Part shown: positions 46,632 through 53,910 of the stretch, piece after piece
Layout of the letters: every line of letters starts with the position of its first letter
Numbering within the stretch: the stretch's first letter is position 1
DNA from: Planctomycetota bacterium
GTDB lineage: Bacteria; Planctomycetota; PLA2; JAEUHO01
Length of the DNA stretch: 64,000 nucleotides
Direction: 5' to 3'
Assembly (NCBI GenBank): GCA_020851795.1
Contig: JADZCA010000048.1
Coordinates: 1-64,000, forward strand
The notes under the pieces: model-generated
The model's input: only the letters and a program-made list of their open reading frames with translations
The model's database searches: none
What the model was told of the DNA's origin: nothing
Program-made: the position numbers and the translations under genes

Positions 46632-47590
46632 GCCGCGCCGCGCCGACGAGGGCCCCGCTCGCGCTGCCGGGCGACGCCGCCGAGCGCGGGACGCCGGTCG
46701 AGGTCGTCACGCCGGAGGGCGTGCCGCTCGTGTTCCGCGCGGCGCCGGTCGGGGACCGGCTCGCCGCGCTGCTGATCGACCTGCTGCTGCTCGCGCTGGC
46801 CCTCGTCGCGCTCGGCCTCGTGTTCCTCGTCGTCGGCGACGGGGAGCTCGACGGGGGCTGGGCCGAGACGGGGTTCCTGCTGGCGGCGTTCGCGCTGCGC
46901 TACGGCGGCTTCACGGTGTTCGAGCTGCGCGGCCGGGGCGCGACCCCGGGCAAGCGGCTCGTCGGGCTGCGCGTCGTGGACGCGGCGGGCGGGCCGCTGC
47001 GGGCGGAGGCGGTGCTCGTCCGCAACCTCGCGCGCGAGGTCGAGGTGTTCCTGCCGCTCTCGGTGCTCCTCGTGCCCGACCTCGGGGGGGAGGCCGCGTC
47101 GGGCTGGGTGCGCCTCGTCGCGGCCGCGTGGACCTTCGGGTTCTCGATGGTCCCGTGGCTGAACCGCCGTCGCCTGCGGCTGGGCGACTTCGTCGCGGGG
47201 ACGATGGTCGTCGTCGTGCCGCGGGCGACGTTGCTGGCCGACGTGGCCCGCGCGGCGCCGGCGGCGGCCTCCACGGCGGCGCGAGCGTCGGCGCCGGAGC
47301 CGACCTCGCCGGGCGCGGGGCCTGCGTTCTCCCCGGCGCAGCTCGAGGTCTACGGCGTCTTCGAGCTGCAGGTGCTCGAGGACGTGCTGCGCCCGGGGCC
47401 CGACCGTCGGGCGCGGCAGGACGCGCTCGTCGCGGTCGCGGCGCGGATCCGCAAGAAGATCGGGTGGGCTGCGCCCGTGGCGGCGGCCGACGTCGAGCCG
47501 TTCCTGCGGGCGTACTACGCCGCGCTGCGGGCGCACCTCGAGCGCCGGATGCTGCTGGGGGGCGCCAAGTCCGACAAGCACGCGAAGTGA
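46628..47590 (+). CDS. RDD-family membrane protein with C-terminal soluble domain
   Basis: 320 residues. An RDD domain with three or four helices starts FRAAPVGDRLAALLIDLLLL (the R-x-x-A-x-x-I-D signature) and includes GRGATPGKRLVGLRVVDAAG. After residue about 205 there is an Ala/Pro linker and a charged helical domain (EVYGVFELQVLEDVLRPGPD and KKIGWAAPVAAADVEPFLRA) not found in minimal RDD proteins. This is the last gene of the MoxR operon. RDD proteins may exchange ions; the extra domain may contact MoxR or DUF58 (inference). Confidence 0.85.
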   Translation: MSRAAPTRAPLALPGDAAERGTPVEVVTPEGVPLVFRAAPVGDRLAALLIDLLLLALALVALGLVFLVVGDGELDGGWAETGFLLAAFALRYGGFTVFELRGRGATPGKRLVGLRVVDAAGGPLRAEAVLVRNLAREVEVFLPLSVLLVPDLGGEAASGWVRLVAAAWTFGFSMVPWLNRRRLRLGDFVAGTMVVVVPRATLLADVARAAPAAASTAARASAPEPTSPGAGPAFSPAQLEVYGVFELQVLEDVLRPGPDRRARQDALVAVAARIRKKIGWAAPVAAADVEPFLRAYYAALRAHLERRMLLGGAKSDKHAK

Positions 47591-47600
47591 CCGGACGCGA

Positions 47601-47653
47601 CCCGCAGACCGGTGCCAGGCACCGCGCCGCGGTGCCTGGCACCGATCTGCGGG
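47601..47653. repeat. GGTGCCAGGCACC palindrome, doubled copy 2
   Basis: The 26-base arms 47601-47626 and 47628-47653 pair with one mismatch, and each arm itself contains a complete GGTGCCAGGCACC palindrome. It begins ten bases after the RDD stop and ends nine bases before the -10 box of the HAD gene. It may serve as a terminator of the operon. Confidence 0.7.
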
Positions 47654-47662
47654 TCGGTCGGG

Positions 47663-47668
47663 TACTGT
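47663..47668 (+). promoter_or_regulatory. -10 box TACTGT of the HAD gene
   Basis: The box ends ten bases before the GTG at 47679; there is no Shine-Dalgarno sequence. It lies just past the doubled palindrome. Confidence 0.4.
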
Positions 47669-47678
47669 CGGGCGCGCC

Positions 47679-48326
47679 GTGCGACCGCCGCCGCCCTCCC
47701 TCGTCGTCTTCGACCTCGGCGGCGTCCTCGTCCGCATCGCGCGCTCGTGGGACGAGGCTTGCGCCGCCGCGGGCGTCCCGCGCCGGCCGGGCGCCGACGT
47801 CACGTCGGCGAGGCTGACGCGCGACCCGTGGGTCGTCGCCTACGAGACCGGCGCGGTGACGCGCGAGGCGTTCCTCTCCGGCGTGGCGGCCTCCACGGGC
47901 GGGCTCTACGGTCCCGAGGAGGTCGCGCGCGTGCACGACGCGTGGCTGATCGCGGAGTACCCCGGCCTGCCCGCGCTCTTCGACGCGCTCGACGCGGCGG
48001 GCCTGCCCACGGCGGTCCTCTCGAACACGAACGAGGCGCACTGGGCGGCGATGTACCCCTCGGCCGGCGCGTCGCCTCGCTTCCCGACGCTCGCCCGCGT
48101 GCGCCACCCGCACGCGAGCCACCGCCTCGGCGTGCGCAAGCCCGATGCCGCCGCGTTCCGCGCGGTGGAGGCCACCGCGGGGACGTCGGGCGCGGGCGTG
48201 TGGTTCTTCGACGACCTCGCGCCGAACGTGGACGCGGCGCGCGCCCACGGCTGGACGGCCGTGCTCGTGGACCCGTCCGACCCCGTCACGGTGATGCGCT
48301 CGGCGCTCGCGGCGGCGTTGCGGTAG
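47679..48326 (+). CDS. HAD-superfamily hydrolase
   Basis: 215 residues. HAD motif I is VVFDLGGVLV with Asp nucleophile and Gly in the +2 position (as in YihX-type phosphatases), motif II TAVLSNTN, motif III RKPDAAAF and motif IV FFDDLAPNVDAARAHGW. A helical cap lies between motifs I and II. It is a small-molecule phosphatase of unknown substrate. It ends 16 bases from the convergent pdxT gene. Confidence 0.88.
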   Translation: MRPPPPSLVVFDLGGVLVRIARSWDEACAAAGVPRRPGADVTSARLTRDPWVVAYETGAVTREAFLSGVAASTGGLYGPEEVARVHDAWLIAEYPGLPALFDALDAAGLPTAVLSNTNEAHWAAMYPSAGASPRFPTLARVRHPHASHRLGVRKPDAAAFRAVEATAGTSGAGVWFFDDLAPNVDAARAHGWTAVLVDPSDPVTVMRSALAAALR

Positions 48327-48342
48327 GCGCTGAGACCGCGCG

Positions 48343-48909
48343 CTACCGCGCCGCCGACGCCTCGCGCGCCGTGCCGACGGCGGCGACCACGAGGCCGTGG
48401 ACGCGACGGTCGGCGGTGAGCTCGGGGTGGAAGGTCGCCGCGAAGACGCGGCCCTCGCGCACGAGCACCGGCTCGCCCTTCCAGCGCGCCAGCACCTCGA
48501 CGCCCGGGCCCACGCGGCGGATGCGCGGGGCGCGGATGAAGACGCCGGGGTAGTCGGGCTCGAGCACCGCCTCGAAGGAGTCCACCTGCCGCCCGAACGC
48601 GTTGCGCTCCACCGTGACGTCGATGAGGCCGAACGAACGCTGCGCGGGACCGCGGACCTCGGCCGCGAGGAGGATCGCGCCCGCGCAGGTCCCGAAGACG
48701 ACGCCGCCGCGGGCGACGAGGCGGCGGACCGCCTCCTCGATGCCCGAGCCGTCCAGCAGCTTGAGCATCGTGGTGGACTCGCCGCCCGGCAGGACGAGCA
48801 GGTCGAGGGCGTCGATCGCGGCGGCGGTGCGCACCTCGGTCGCGCCCGCGGGCAGCGCGGCGAGGTGCGCGGCGAAGTCGCCCTGCAGCGCGAGGACGCC
48901 CGCGCGCAT
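48343..48909 (-). CDS. pdxT: Pyridoxal 5'-phosphate synthase glutaminase subunit
   Basis: 188 residues. Class I glutamine amidotransferase: LPGGESTTM oxyanion region, nucleophile Cys in VFGTCAGAILLA and His-Glu in AATFHPELT complete the triad. It releases ammonia from glutamine and passes it to PdxS. The ATG at 48909 overlaps the pdxS stop (ATGA), ensuring equal synthesis of the two subunits of the PLP synthase. Confidence 0.95.
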   Translation of the reverse strand: MRAGVLALQGDFAAHLAALPAGATEVRTAAAIDALDLLVLPGGESTTMLKLLDGSGIEEAVRRLVARGGVVFGTCAGAILLAAEVRGPAQRSFGLIDVTVERNAFGRQVDSFEAVLEPDYPGVFIRAPRIRRVGPGVEVLARWKGEPVLVREGRVFAATFHPELTADRRVHGLVVAAVGTAREASAAR

Positions 48910-49796
48910 CACCAGCCCCGCGTCTGCAGCAGGTTGCCCTCGCCGATCTTGCCGATCTCGAGGCCCGGCATCGCCTCGCCGAGGCCCTCGGAGACCTCCG
49001 CGAGCACCTTCGCGTCCTGCCAGTGCGTCACGGCGCGCACGATCGCCTTCGCGCGGACCTCGGGGTCGGTGGACTTGAAGATGCCCGACCCGACGAACAC
49101 GCTCTCGGCGCCCAGCGACATCATCAGCGCGGCGTCGGCCGGCGTCGCGATGCCGCCCGCGGCGAAGTTGGGCACCGGGAGCCGCCCGGTCTGCGCGACG
49201 AGGCGGACCAGCTCGTAGGGGGCGCCGAGGTCCTTGGCCGTGCGCATCAGCTCCTCGGGGCGCAGCGTGGTCAGGCGCCGCATCTCCGAGGTCACGGTGC
49301 GCATGTGGCGCACGGCCTCGACGACGTTGCCCGTGCCCGCCTCGCCCTTCGTCCGGATCATCGCGGCGCCCTCCGCGATGCGCCGCAGCGCCTCGCCGAG
49401 GTCGCGGGCCCCGCACACGAACGGGACCGCGAACGCGTGCTTGTCCACGTGGTAGGCCTCGTCGGCGGGCGTCAGCACCTCGCTCTCGTCGATGAAGTCC
49501 ACGCCCAGCGCCTCGAGGATGCGCGCCTCCATGAAGTGCCCGATGCGCACCTTCGCCATGACGGGGATCGTCACCGCCGCCTGGATCTCCTTCACCTTCG
49601 CCACCGGCGACATGCGGGCGACGCCGCCCTGCGCGCGGATGTCGGCGGGCACGCGCTCGAGCGCCATCACGGCCACCGCGCCCGCCCGCTCGGCGATGCG
49701 CGCCTGGTCGGCGTTGACGACGTCCATGATCACGCCGCCCTTGAGCATCTCAGCGAGGCCGGTCTTGAGCTTGAGCGGTGCGGGGGAAGCGTCCAT
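48909..49796 (-). CDS. pdxS: Pyridoxal 5'-phosphate synthase, synthase subunit
   Basis: 295 residues. Forms PLP from ribose-5-phosphate, glyceraldehyde-3-phosphate and ammonia. The sequence is strongly conserved: [38 protein letters not shown] with the first catalytic Lys, [18 protein letters not shown] with the second Lys, and [17 protein letters not shown]. The pair pdxS-pdxT follows the PdxR-like regulator by 28 bases, so all three are probably one transcript. Confidence 0.97.
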   Translation of the reverse strand: MDASPAPLKLKTGLAEMLKGGVIMDVVNADQARIAERAGAVAVMALERVPADIRAQGGVARMSPVAKVKEIQAAVTIPVMAKVRIGHFMEARILEALGVDFIDESEVLTPADEAYHVDKHAFAVPFVCGARDLGEALRRIAEGAAMIRTKGEAGTGNVVEAVRHMRTVTSEMRRLTTLRPEELMRTAKDLGAPYELVRLVAQTGRLPVPNFAAGGIATPADAALMMSLGAESVFVGSGIFKSTDPEVRAKAIVRAVTHWQDAKVLAEVSEGLGEAMPGLEIGKIGEGNLLQTRGW

Positions 49797-49824
49797 CGGG
49801 GGCTCCGGTCGGTGGGGGGGCGGG

Positions 49825-51327
49825 TCAGACGGGGGAGGCCGCCACGGCGTCGCCCGCGCCGCGTCGGAGGAGGGAGGCGGTCGCGTCGGCGAGGCGTGCC
49901 ACGCCGGTCGCGATCGAAGCAGGGTCGGCGCCGCCCCAGCCGACGCGGAGGTGGTCGCCGTAGCGGCCGTCGATGTCGTGCGCGGGGCCCGGGCGGGTCG
50001 CGACCCCGCGCTCGACGCCGCGGAGGAACACCTCCACCGCCGAGAGGCCCTCGGGGAGCGTGAGCCAGAGCTGGAAGCCGCCCTGCGGCCGTGTCCAGCG
50101 CGTGCCCGCGGGCATCGAGGCCGCGAGCGCGGCGAGCATGGCGTCGCGCCCCTCGCGGTAGGCCCGCCGCATGCGCGCGAGGTGCTCGTCGTAGCCGTCG
50201 GCGAGGAACGCCGCGGCCATCGCGTGCACGAACGTGGGGCCGCCGAGGTCCATCGTCCGCTTGAAGGGCAGCAGGTCGGCCACGAGCGACGCGTCGGCGG
50301 CGAGGAAGCCGACGCGCAGCCCGGTCATGAACGACTTCGACACCGAGCCGATGAGCACGCGCCGGCCGGGCGGGAGCATGCCGTAGAGGAGCGGCAGCGG
50401 ATCGCCCTCGTAGCGGAGGTCGCGGAACACGACGTCCTCGACGACGAGCGCGTCGCGCTCGATCGCGAAGCGCGCCAGCGCCCGGCGGGCCTCCACGCTC
50501 ATCGTCAGGCCCGTCGGGTTGTGGAAGTCGGGGCAGACGTAGAGCACCGGCCGGCGGGCGGGCGAGCCCTCGAGCGCGTCGAGGTCGAGCCCGTCCGCGC
50601 CCCACGGCACCGAGGCGACCGGGTTGCCGAACAGCTCGAACGCGCCGGGCATGCCGGTGAAGGTCGGCGTCTCGCACAGGACGGGGCGGGCCTCCTCGCG
50701 CGCCCACGCGGCGACGAGGGACGCGGCCTGCTGCGAGCCCATCGTCACGACGATGCCGTCCGCGGTCACCGCGGCGCCGTCCGCCGCGAGCCGCGCGGCG
50801 ATCGCGGTGCGCAGGTCGAGCAGCCCCGCGGGGCCGCCGTACCCGTACAGACGCTGCGGGTCCTGCGCGGTCGCTGACGCCAGCAGGCGCGCCAGCAGGC
50901 CGTCGGGGACCGAGGCGGGGCTCGGGACCCCGCCCGTGAGGTCGATGGTCCCCGGCGGGCGGGGCACGCGCAGCAGGCTGTCGAGGTCGCGCGCGTAGCC
51001 CTCGCGCAGGCGCCGCAGCGCGCGCGCGTGCGCCGCGGCGCCGCCGTCGTCGGGGGCAGCCTCGGCGCCGGTCTCGGGCGCCGCGCCCCCCGCCACGAAC
51101 GTGCCTCGGCCGACGTGCGACGCGAGCAGCCCCTCGCGCTCGAGCCCGCGGAACGCCTTCAGCACCGTCAGCCGCGCGACGCCGAGCTCGCTCGCGAGGT
51201 CGGCGACCGACGGCAGCCGGTCCCCGGGCCGCAGCTGTCCCGCCTCGACCGCGTCGCGCACGCCGTGCTCGATCCGCTGGTAGAGCGGGGCCGAGGCGGG
51301 ACCGGCGAGGCGGAGGCGAACCGTCAC
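49825..51327 (-). CDS. MocR/PdxR-type GntR regulator with aminotransferase-like domain
   Basis: 500 residues. An N-terminal GntR winged helix ([40 protein letters not shown]) is linked to a fold-type I aminotransferase domain with the PLP lysine in [18 protein letters not shown]. Such MocR proteins named PdxR sense PLP and control pdxST. Its position directly upstream of pdxS on the same strand strongly supports that role; in many bacteria pdxR is instead divergent. GTG 51327 is the first start with the full HTH. TATACC lies ten bases upstream. Confidence 0.9.
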   Translation of the reverse strand: MTVRLRLAGPASAPLYQRIEHGVRDAVEAGQLRPGDRLPSVADLASELGVARLTVLKAFRGLEREGLLASHVGRGTFVAGGAAPETGAEAAPDDGGAAAHARALRRLREGYARDLDSLLRVPRPPGTIDLTGGVPSPASVPDGLLARLLASATAQDPQRLYGYGGPAGLLDLRTAIAARLAADGAAVTADGIVVTMGSQQAASLVAAWAREEARPVLCETPTFTGMPGAFELFGNPVASVPWGADGLDLDALEGSPARRPVLYVCPDFHNPTGLTMSVEARRALARFAIERDALVVEDVVFRDLRYEGDPLPLLYGMLPPGRRVLIGSVSKSFMTGLRVGFLAADASLVADLLPFKRTMDLGGPTFVHAMAAAFLADGYDEHLARMRRAYREGRDAMLAALAASMPAGTRWTRPQGGFQLWLTLPEGLSAVEVFLRGVERGVATRPGPAHDIDGRYGDHLRVGWGGADPASIATGVARLADATASLLRRGAGDAVAASPV

Positions 51328-51333
51328 GGGGCA

Positions 51334-51356
51334 GAATGGTATACGAAGTGGTCTGT
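51334..51356 (-). promoter_or_regulatory. Tandem direct repeat over the pdxR promoter, probable operator
   Basis: On the plus strand, GAATGGTATAC (51334-51344) is directly followed by GAAGTGGTCTGT (51345-51356). The second copy resembles the AAAGTGGWCTA motif I recall for actinobacterial PdxR. The repeat covers the -10 box, so bound PdxR could repress or activate its own operon. On the minus strand the -10 TATACC is 51338-51343, ten bases before the start codon. Confidence 0.45.
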
Positions 51357-51360
51357 AGGA

Positions 51361-51389
51361 CGCAGCGCGGTGCCAGGCACCGCGTTGCG
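51361..51389. repeat. GGTGCCAGGCACC palindrome, copy 3
   Basis: The 14-base arms 51361-51374 and 51376-51389 pair with one mismatch around a central A. It lies 17 bases upstream of the pdxR -10 box, where a -35 element would be. Confidence 0.65.
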
Positions 51390-51437
51390 CCTTGGGCCGA
51401 GCACAGAGGCCGCATATGGTTGCTGAAGGCAAGTAAA

Positions 51438-51466
51438 GACGGATCGGCGCTGGGCGCCGATCCGTC
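51438..51466 (-). terminator. 13-bp hairpin with T-rich tail on the minus strand
   Basis: The arms 51438-51450 and 51454-51466 are perfect complements around TGG. Read on the minus strand the stem is followed by TTTACTT. It could insulate pdxR from any minus-strand transcript arriving from the right, but it lies between divergent genes, so its role is unclear. Confidence 0.4.
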
Positions 51467-51505
51467 GGCTACAGGACCGGGGGGCGGAACGCCGTAGGGA
51501 GGGGC

Positions 51506-52525
51506 ATGGCGCGGCTCCCGCTCTCGGTCGTGATCCCCACCTACAACCGGGCGCACCTCGTCGCGCGCTCGGTGCGGTCCGCGCTGGCCACCCTCGAGCC
51601 CGGCGACGAGGTGGTCGTCGCCGACGACGGTTCCACCGACGACACGAGGGGCGCGCTCGCCCCGTTCGGGGACCGCGTCCGCCACCTCGTCCTGCCGCAC
51701 CGAGGCGCCGGGGCGACGCGCAACGACGGCGCGGCCGCGGCGCGGGGCCCGCTCGTCGCCTTCCTCGACAGCGACGACGAGTGGTTCGCCGACAAGACGC
51801 TCCTGCAGCGCCGGCTCCACGAGGCGCGCGAGGACGTGCTCTTCTCGTTCTCCGACTTCGCCGTGCGCGAGGAGGACGGCCGCGAGGAGCGCCGCTTCCT
51901 CCCGAAGTGGCAGGAGCGCGCCTGGGACCTCGAGCAGGTGCTCGGGCCCGCGGTGCCCTACTCGTCGATCGCGCCGCTGCCGGCGGGCCGCGAGGACTTC
52001 GGCGTGCGCATCGGCGACCTGTTCCAGGCCGAGATGGAGGAGAACTTCGTCGCGACCTTCACGCTCGTCGTGCGCAAGGACCTCGCCGGCGACGCGCTGC
52101 ACTTCTCGCCCGACCTGCGCACCTGCGACGACTGGGAGTGCTTCGGGCGGCTCGCCCGGCGCGGGACCGCGGCCTACCTCGACACCGAGACCGCCTGGCA
52201 GAACGGCCACCCGGGCCCGCGCATCACGCGCATCGACCCGCTGGTGTTCGCGCAGGCGCGCCTCACCGTCCTCGACCGCGTGTGGGGACACGACGAGGCC
52301 TTCCAGCGCGCGCACGGCGCGCGGTACCGCGAGGTCGTCACCGCGCTCGAGCTCGTCCGCGCCCGCCGCCTGCTGCGCGCCGGCCGCTCGACGGAGGCGC
52401 GCGAGGCCCTCGCTCGCGCCGGCCACGCCCCGCTCTCGCTCCGGGCGCTCGCGGCGCTGCCCGGGCCGCTGGTGCGTGGCGCCCTGCGCCTCCTGCGCGG
52501 CCGTGGCGACGATCGGGACCAATGA
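51506..52525 (+). CDS. Family 2 glycosyltransferase
   Basis: 339 residues. A GT-A fold with SVVIPTYNRAHLVARSVRSA, the VADDGSTDDT strand-turn, GAGATRNDGAAAARGPLVAF and the metal-binding DxD in FLDSDDEWFADK. Later, TCDDWECFGRLARRG carries the ED-like acceptor-site motif. It transfers a nucleotide sugar to a glycan or lipid in the cytoplasm. The last 80 residues are helical and not typical. ATG 51506 has GGGAGGGG upstream, so it is leadered. Confidence 0.9.
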   Translation: MARLPLSVVIPTYNRAHLVARSVRSALATLEPGDEVVVADDGSTDDTRGALAPFGDRVRHLVLPHRGAGATRNDGAAAARGPLVAFLDSDDEWFADKTLLQRRLHEAREDVLFSFSDFAVREEDGREERRFLPKWQERAWDLEQVLGPAVPYSSIAPLPAGREDFGVRIGDLFQAEMEENFVATFTLVVRKDLAGDALHFSPDLRTCDDWECFGRLARRGTAAYLDTETAWQNGHPGPRITRIDPLVFAQARLTVLDRVWGHDEAFQRAHGARYREVVTALELVRARRLLRAGRSTEAREALARAGHAPLSLRALAALPGPLVRGALRLLRGRGDDRDQ

Positions 52526-52560
52526 GCCTGCGCCCCCCTCGCGTCCGCCGTCCCCGCACG

Positions 52561-52581
52561 CGGCTCCCGCTCCGGGAGCCG
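52561..52581 (+). terminator. Hairpin after the GT2 gene
   Basis: CGGCTCCC and GGGAGCCG form an 8-bp stem with a 5-base loop, 35 bases after the stop, followed by a T/C-rich run. Probable terminator of the glycosyltransferase gene. Confidence 0.4.
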
Positions 52582-52655
52582 TCCGTCTCGTCCTCCGTTC
52601 CCGTCTCCGACGCGATCCACCCGCTCGACGCTCCGCTCCGGCTCGGCGGTGCGCA

Positions 52656-52692
52656 TCGAGGTTGCGGCGGCGCCGCGCCGCCGCAACCTCGA
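52656..52692. repeat. Perfect 18-bp palindrome before the JmjC-like gene
   Basis: The arms 52656-52673 and 52675-52692 are exact complements around one base. The palindrome ends six bases before the TAGGGT box of the next gene. It may be a second terminator for the GT2 transcript, a cruciform or an operator. Confidence 0.55.
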
Positions 52693-52698
52693 CGGGGG

Positions 52699-52704
52699 TA
52701 GGGT
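52699..52704 (+). promoter_or_regulatory. -10 box TAGGGT of the JmjC-like gene
   Basis: The box ends seven bases before the GTG at 52712, with no Shine-Dalgarno sequence. Confidence 0.4.
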
Positions 52705-52711
52705 GTACGCC

Positions 52712-53608
52712 GTGACCGAACCCGCCGCCCCCGCCTCCGCGCTCGTGACCCGCGCCCCGGCGACGCCGCCGAGCTTTGGCGAGACGCCGTTCCCGGTCCG
52801 CAACGGCCTCGCCGGGCACCCGCTCTTCTCCGACGAGCGCATCGAGGAGCTCCTGCGGCGGCTGCCGCGCGCCCGCGTCGAGGTCCGTCGCGTCACGGTG
52901 GACCCCGATCCCGCGGGGGGCTGGAAGCGCGGCCCGATGGACCCCGACGTGGATCCCGTCGCCGCGTTCCGCGGGCTGGCGCAGCGGCCGACGTGGATGC
53001 TGCTGCACGACACGTGGAAGCACGACGCGGGCTACCGCGACCTGCTCGAGCAGTACCTCGCCGAGCTCTCCACGCTGTTCCCGGAGCTGGCCCCGGGCGT
53101 CTCCGACCTCGGCTGCTGGATGTTCCTGTCGTCGGGCCGCTCGGTGGTGCACTTCCACGCCGACCCCGACCAGTCGTTCCTCAACCAGGTGCGCGGCGGC
53201 AAGACGGTGTTCGTCTACCCCGCGCGCGTGCTGCCCGAGAAGACGGTCGAGGAGCTCGTCTACGCCTACGACCAGGGGGTCGTCACCTACGACCCCGCCT
53301 ACGAGCCGCAGCGCTTCGAGCCCGTGCACCTCTCGCCGGGCGAGTCGGTGTTCCTCCCGCTCTACGCGCCGCACCGCGTGATCAACGACGACACCGTCTG
53401 CGTGTCGTGGAACGTCGGCTTCAACACCGCGCGCAGCCGGCGTCGCCGTGACGTCCACTGCGTCAACCTCGAGCTGCGCCACCTCGGCCTCACGCCGACG
53501 CCGTGGGGACGGCGCCCGCGCGTCGATGCGGTCAAGCGCGCGTCGCGCTTCGTCTTCAAGGCGAAGAACCGTCTCCTGCCCTTCACGCGGCCCAAGATCC
53601 GCGTCTGA
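52712..53608 (+). CDS. JmjC/cupin-type 2-oxoglutarate Fe(II) oxygenase-like protein
   Basis: 298 residues. The double-stranded beta-helix core has SSGRSVVHFHADPDQSFLNQ (His-x-Asp iron ligands), GGKTVFVYPAR and LYAPHRVINDD (the distal His), giving the His-x-Asp...His triad of cupin_8/JmjC oxygenases. In bacteria such proteins hydroxylate amino acids, proteins or natural products. The GTG at 52712 is preferred to an upstream ATG that would place a palindrome inside the coding region. Its neighbours are envelope-glycan enzymes, so the substrate may be a cell-surface molecule (inference). Confidence 0.82.
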   Translation: MTEPAAPASALVTRAPATPPSFGETPFPVRNGLAGHPLFSDERIEELLRRLPRARVEVRRVTVDPDPAGGWKRGPMDPDVDPVAAFRGLAQRPTWMLLHDTWKHDAGYRDLLEQYLAELSTLFPELAPGVSDLGCWMFLSSGRSVVHFHADPDQSFLNQVRGGKTVFVYPARVLPEKTVEELVYAYDQGVVTYDPAYEPQRFEPVHLSPGESVFLPLYAPHRVINDDTVCVSWNVGFNTARSRRRRDVHCVNLELRHLGLTPTPWGRRPRVDAVKRASRFVFKAKNRLLPFTRPKIRV

Positions 53609-53644
53609 GCGGCTTGCGCGGCGGAAGCCGCCCCGCAAGCCGCT
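53608..53644 (+). terminator. Hairpin at the end of the JmjC-like gene
   Basis: 17-base arms (53608-53624 and 53628-53644) pair with one mismatch around AAG, starting at the last base of the stop codon. No T-run follows. Confidence 0.45.
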
Positions 53645-53910
53645 GGGGCGGACGGGCGGCGAGGGTCGGAGCGCGCGCGGCGGGGACGGACCACCTTCGC
53701 GGGCGGGGCGGGGTCCGCGGAACAGACGTTGAACCCGATCCCTTGCACGGAGCGGAGGGGCCGGAGCGTGGATTGGGCCGGAGCGTGGAGCGCGTCGCGC
53801 GGCGCGGGGCCCGTGGCGAGCGCGGGCGCACGCGGGGCGCGATCGGCGCGACGTCGGGCTCCCCGGGACGACGAAGGTCGTGCTGCGGTGGGCCGCGCGC
53901 CCGGCGGGCG
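53645..53910. other. Convergent intergenic region with a 15-bp direct repeat
   Basis: Lies between the JmjC-like gene and the minus-strand glycosyltransferase. No gene is supported. The exact 15-base repeat GGGCCGGAGCGTGGA occurs at 53758-53772 and 53775-53789. Its role is unknown. Confidence 0.5.

Noticed and set aside
52649..52711. ATG start for the JmjC-like gene
   Set aside because: It would put the 18-bp palindrome in coding sequence; the GTG at 52712 has a -10 box at the normal distance.
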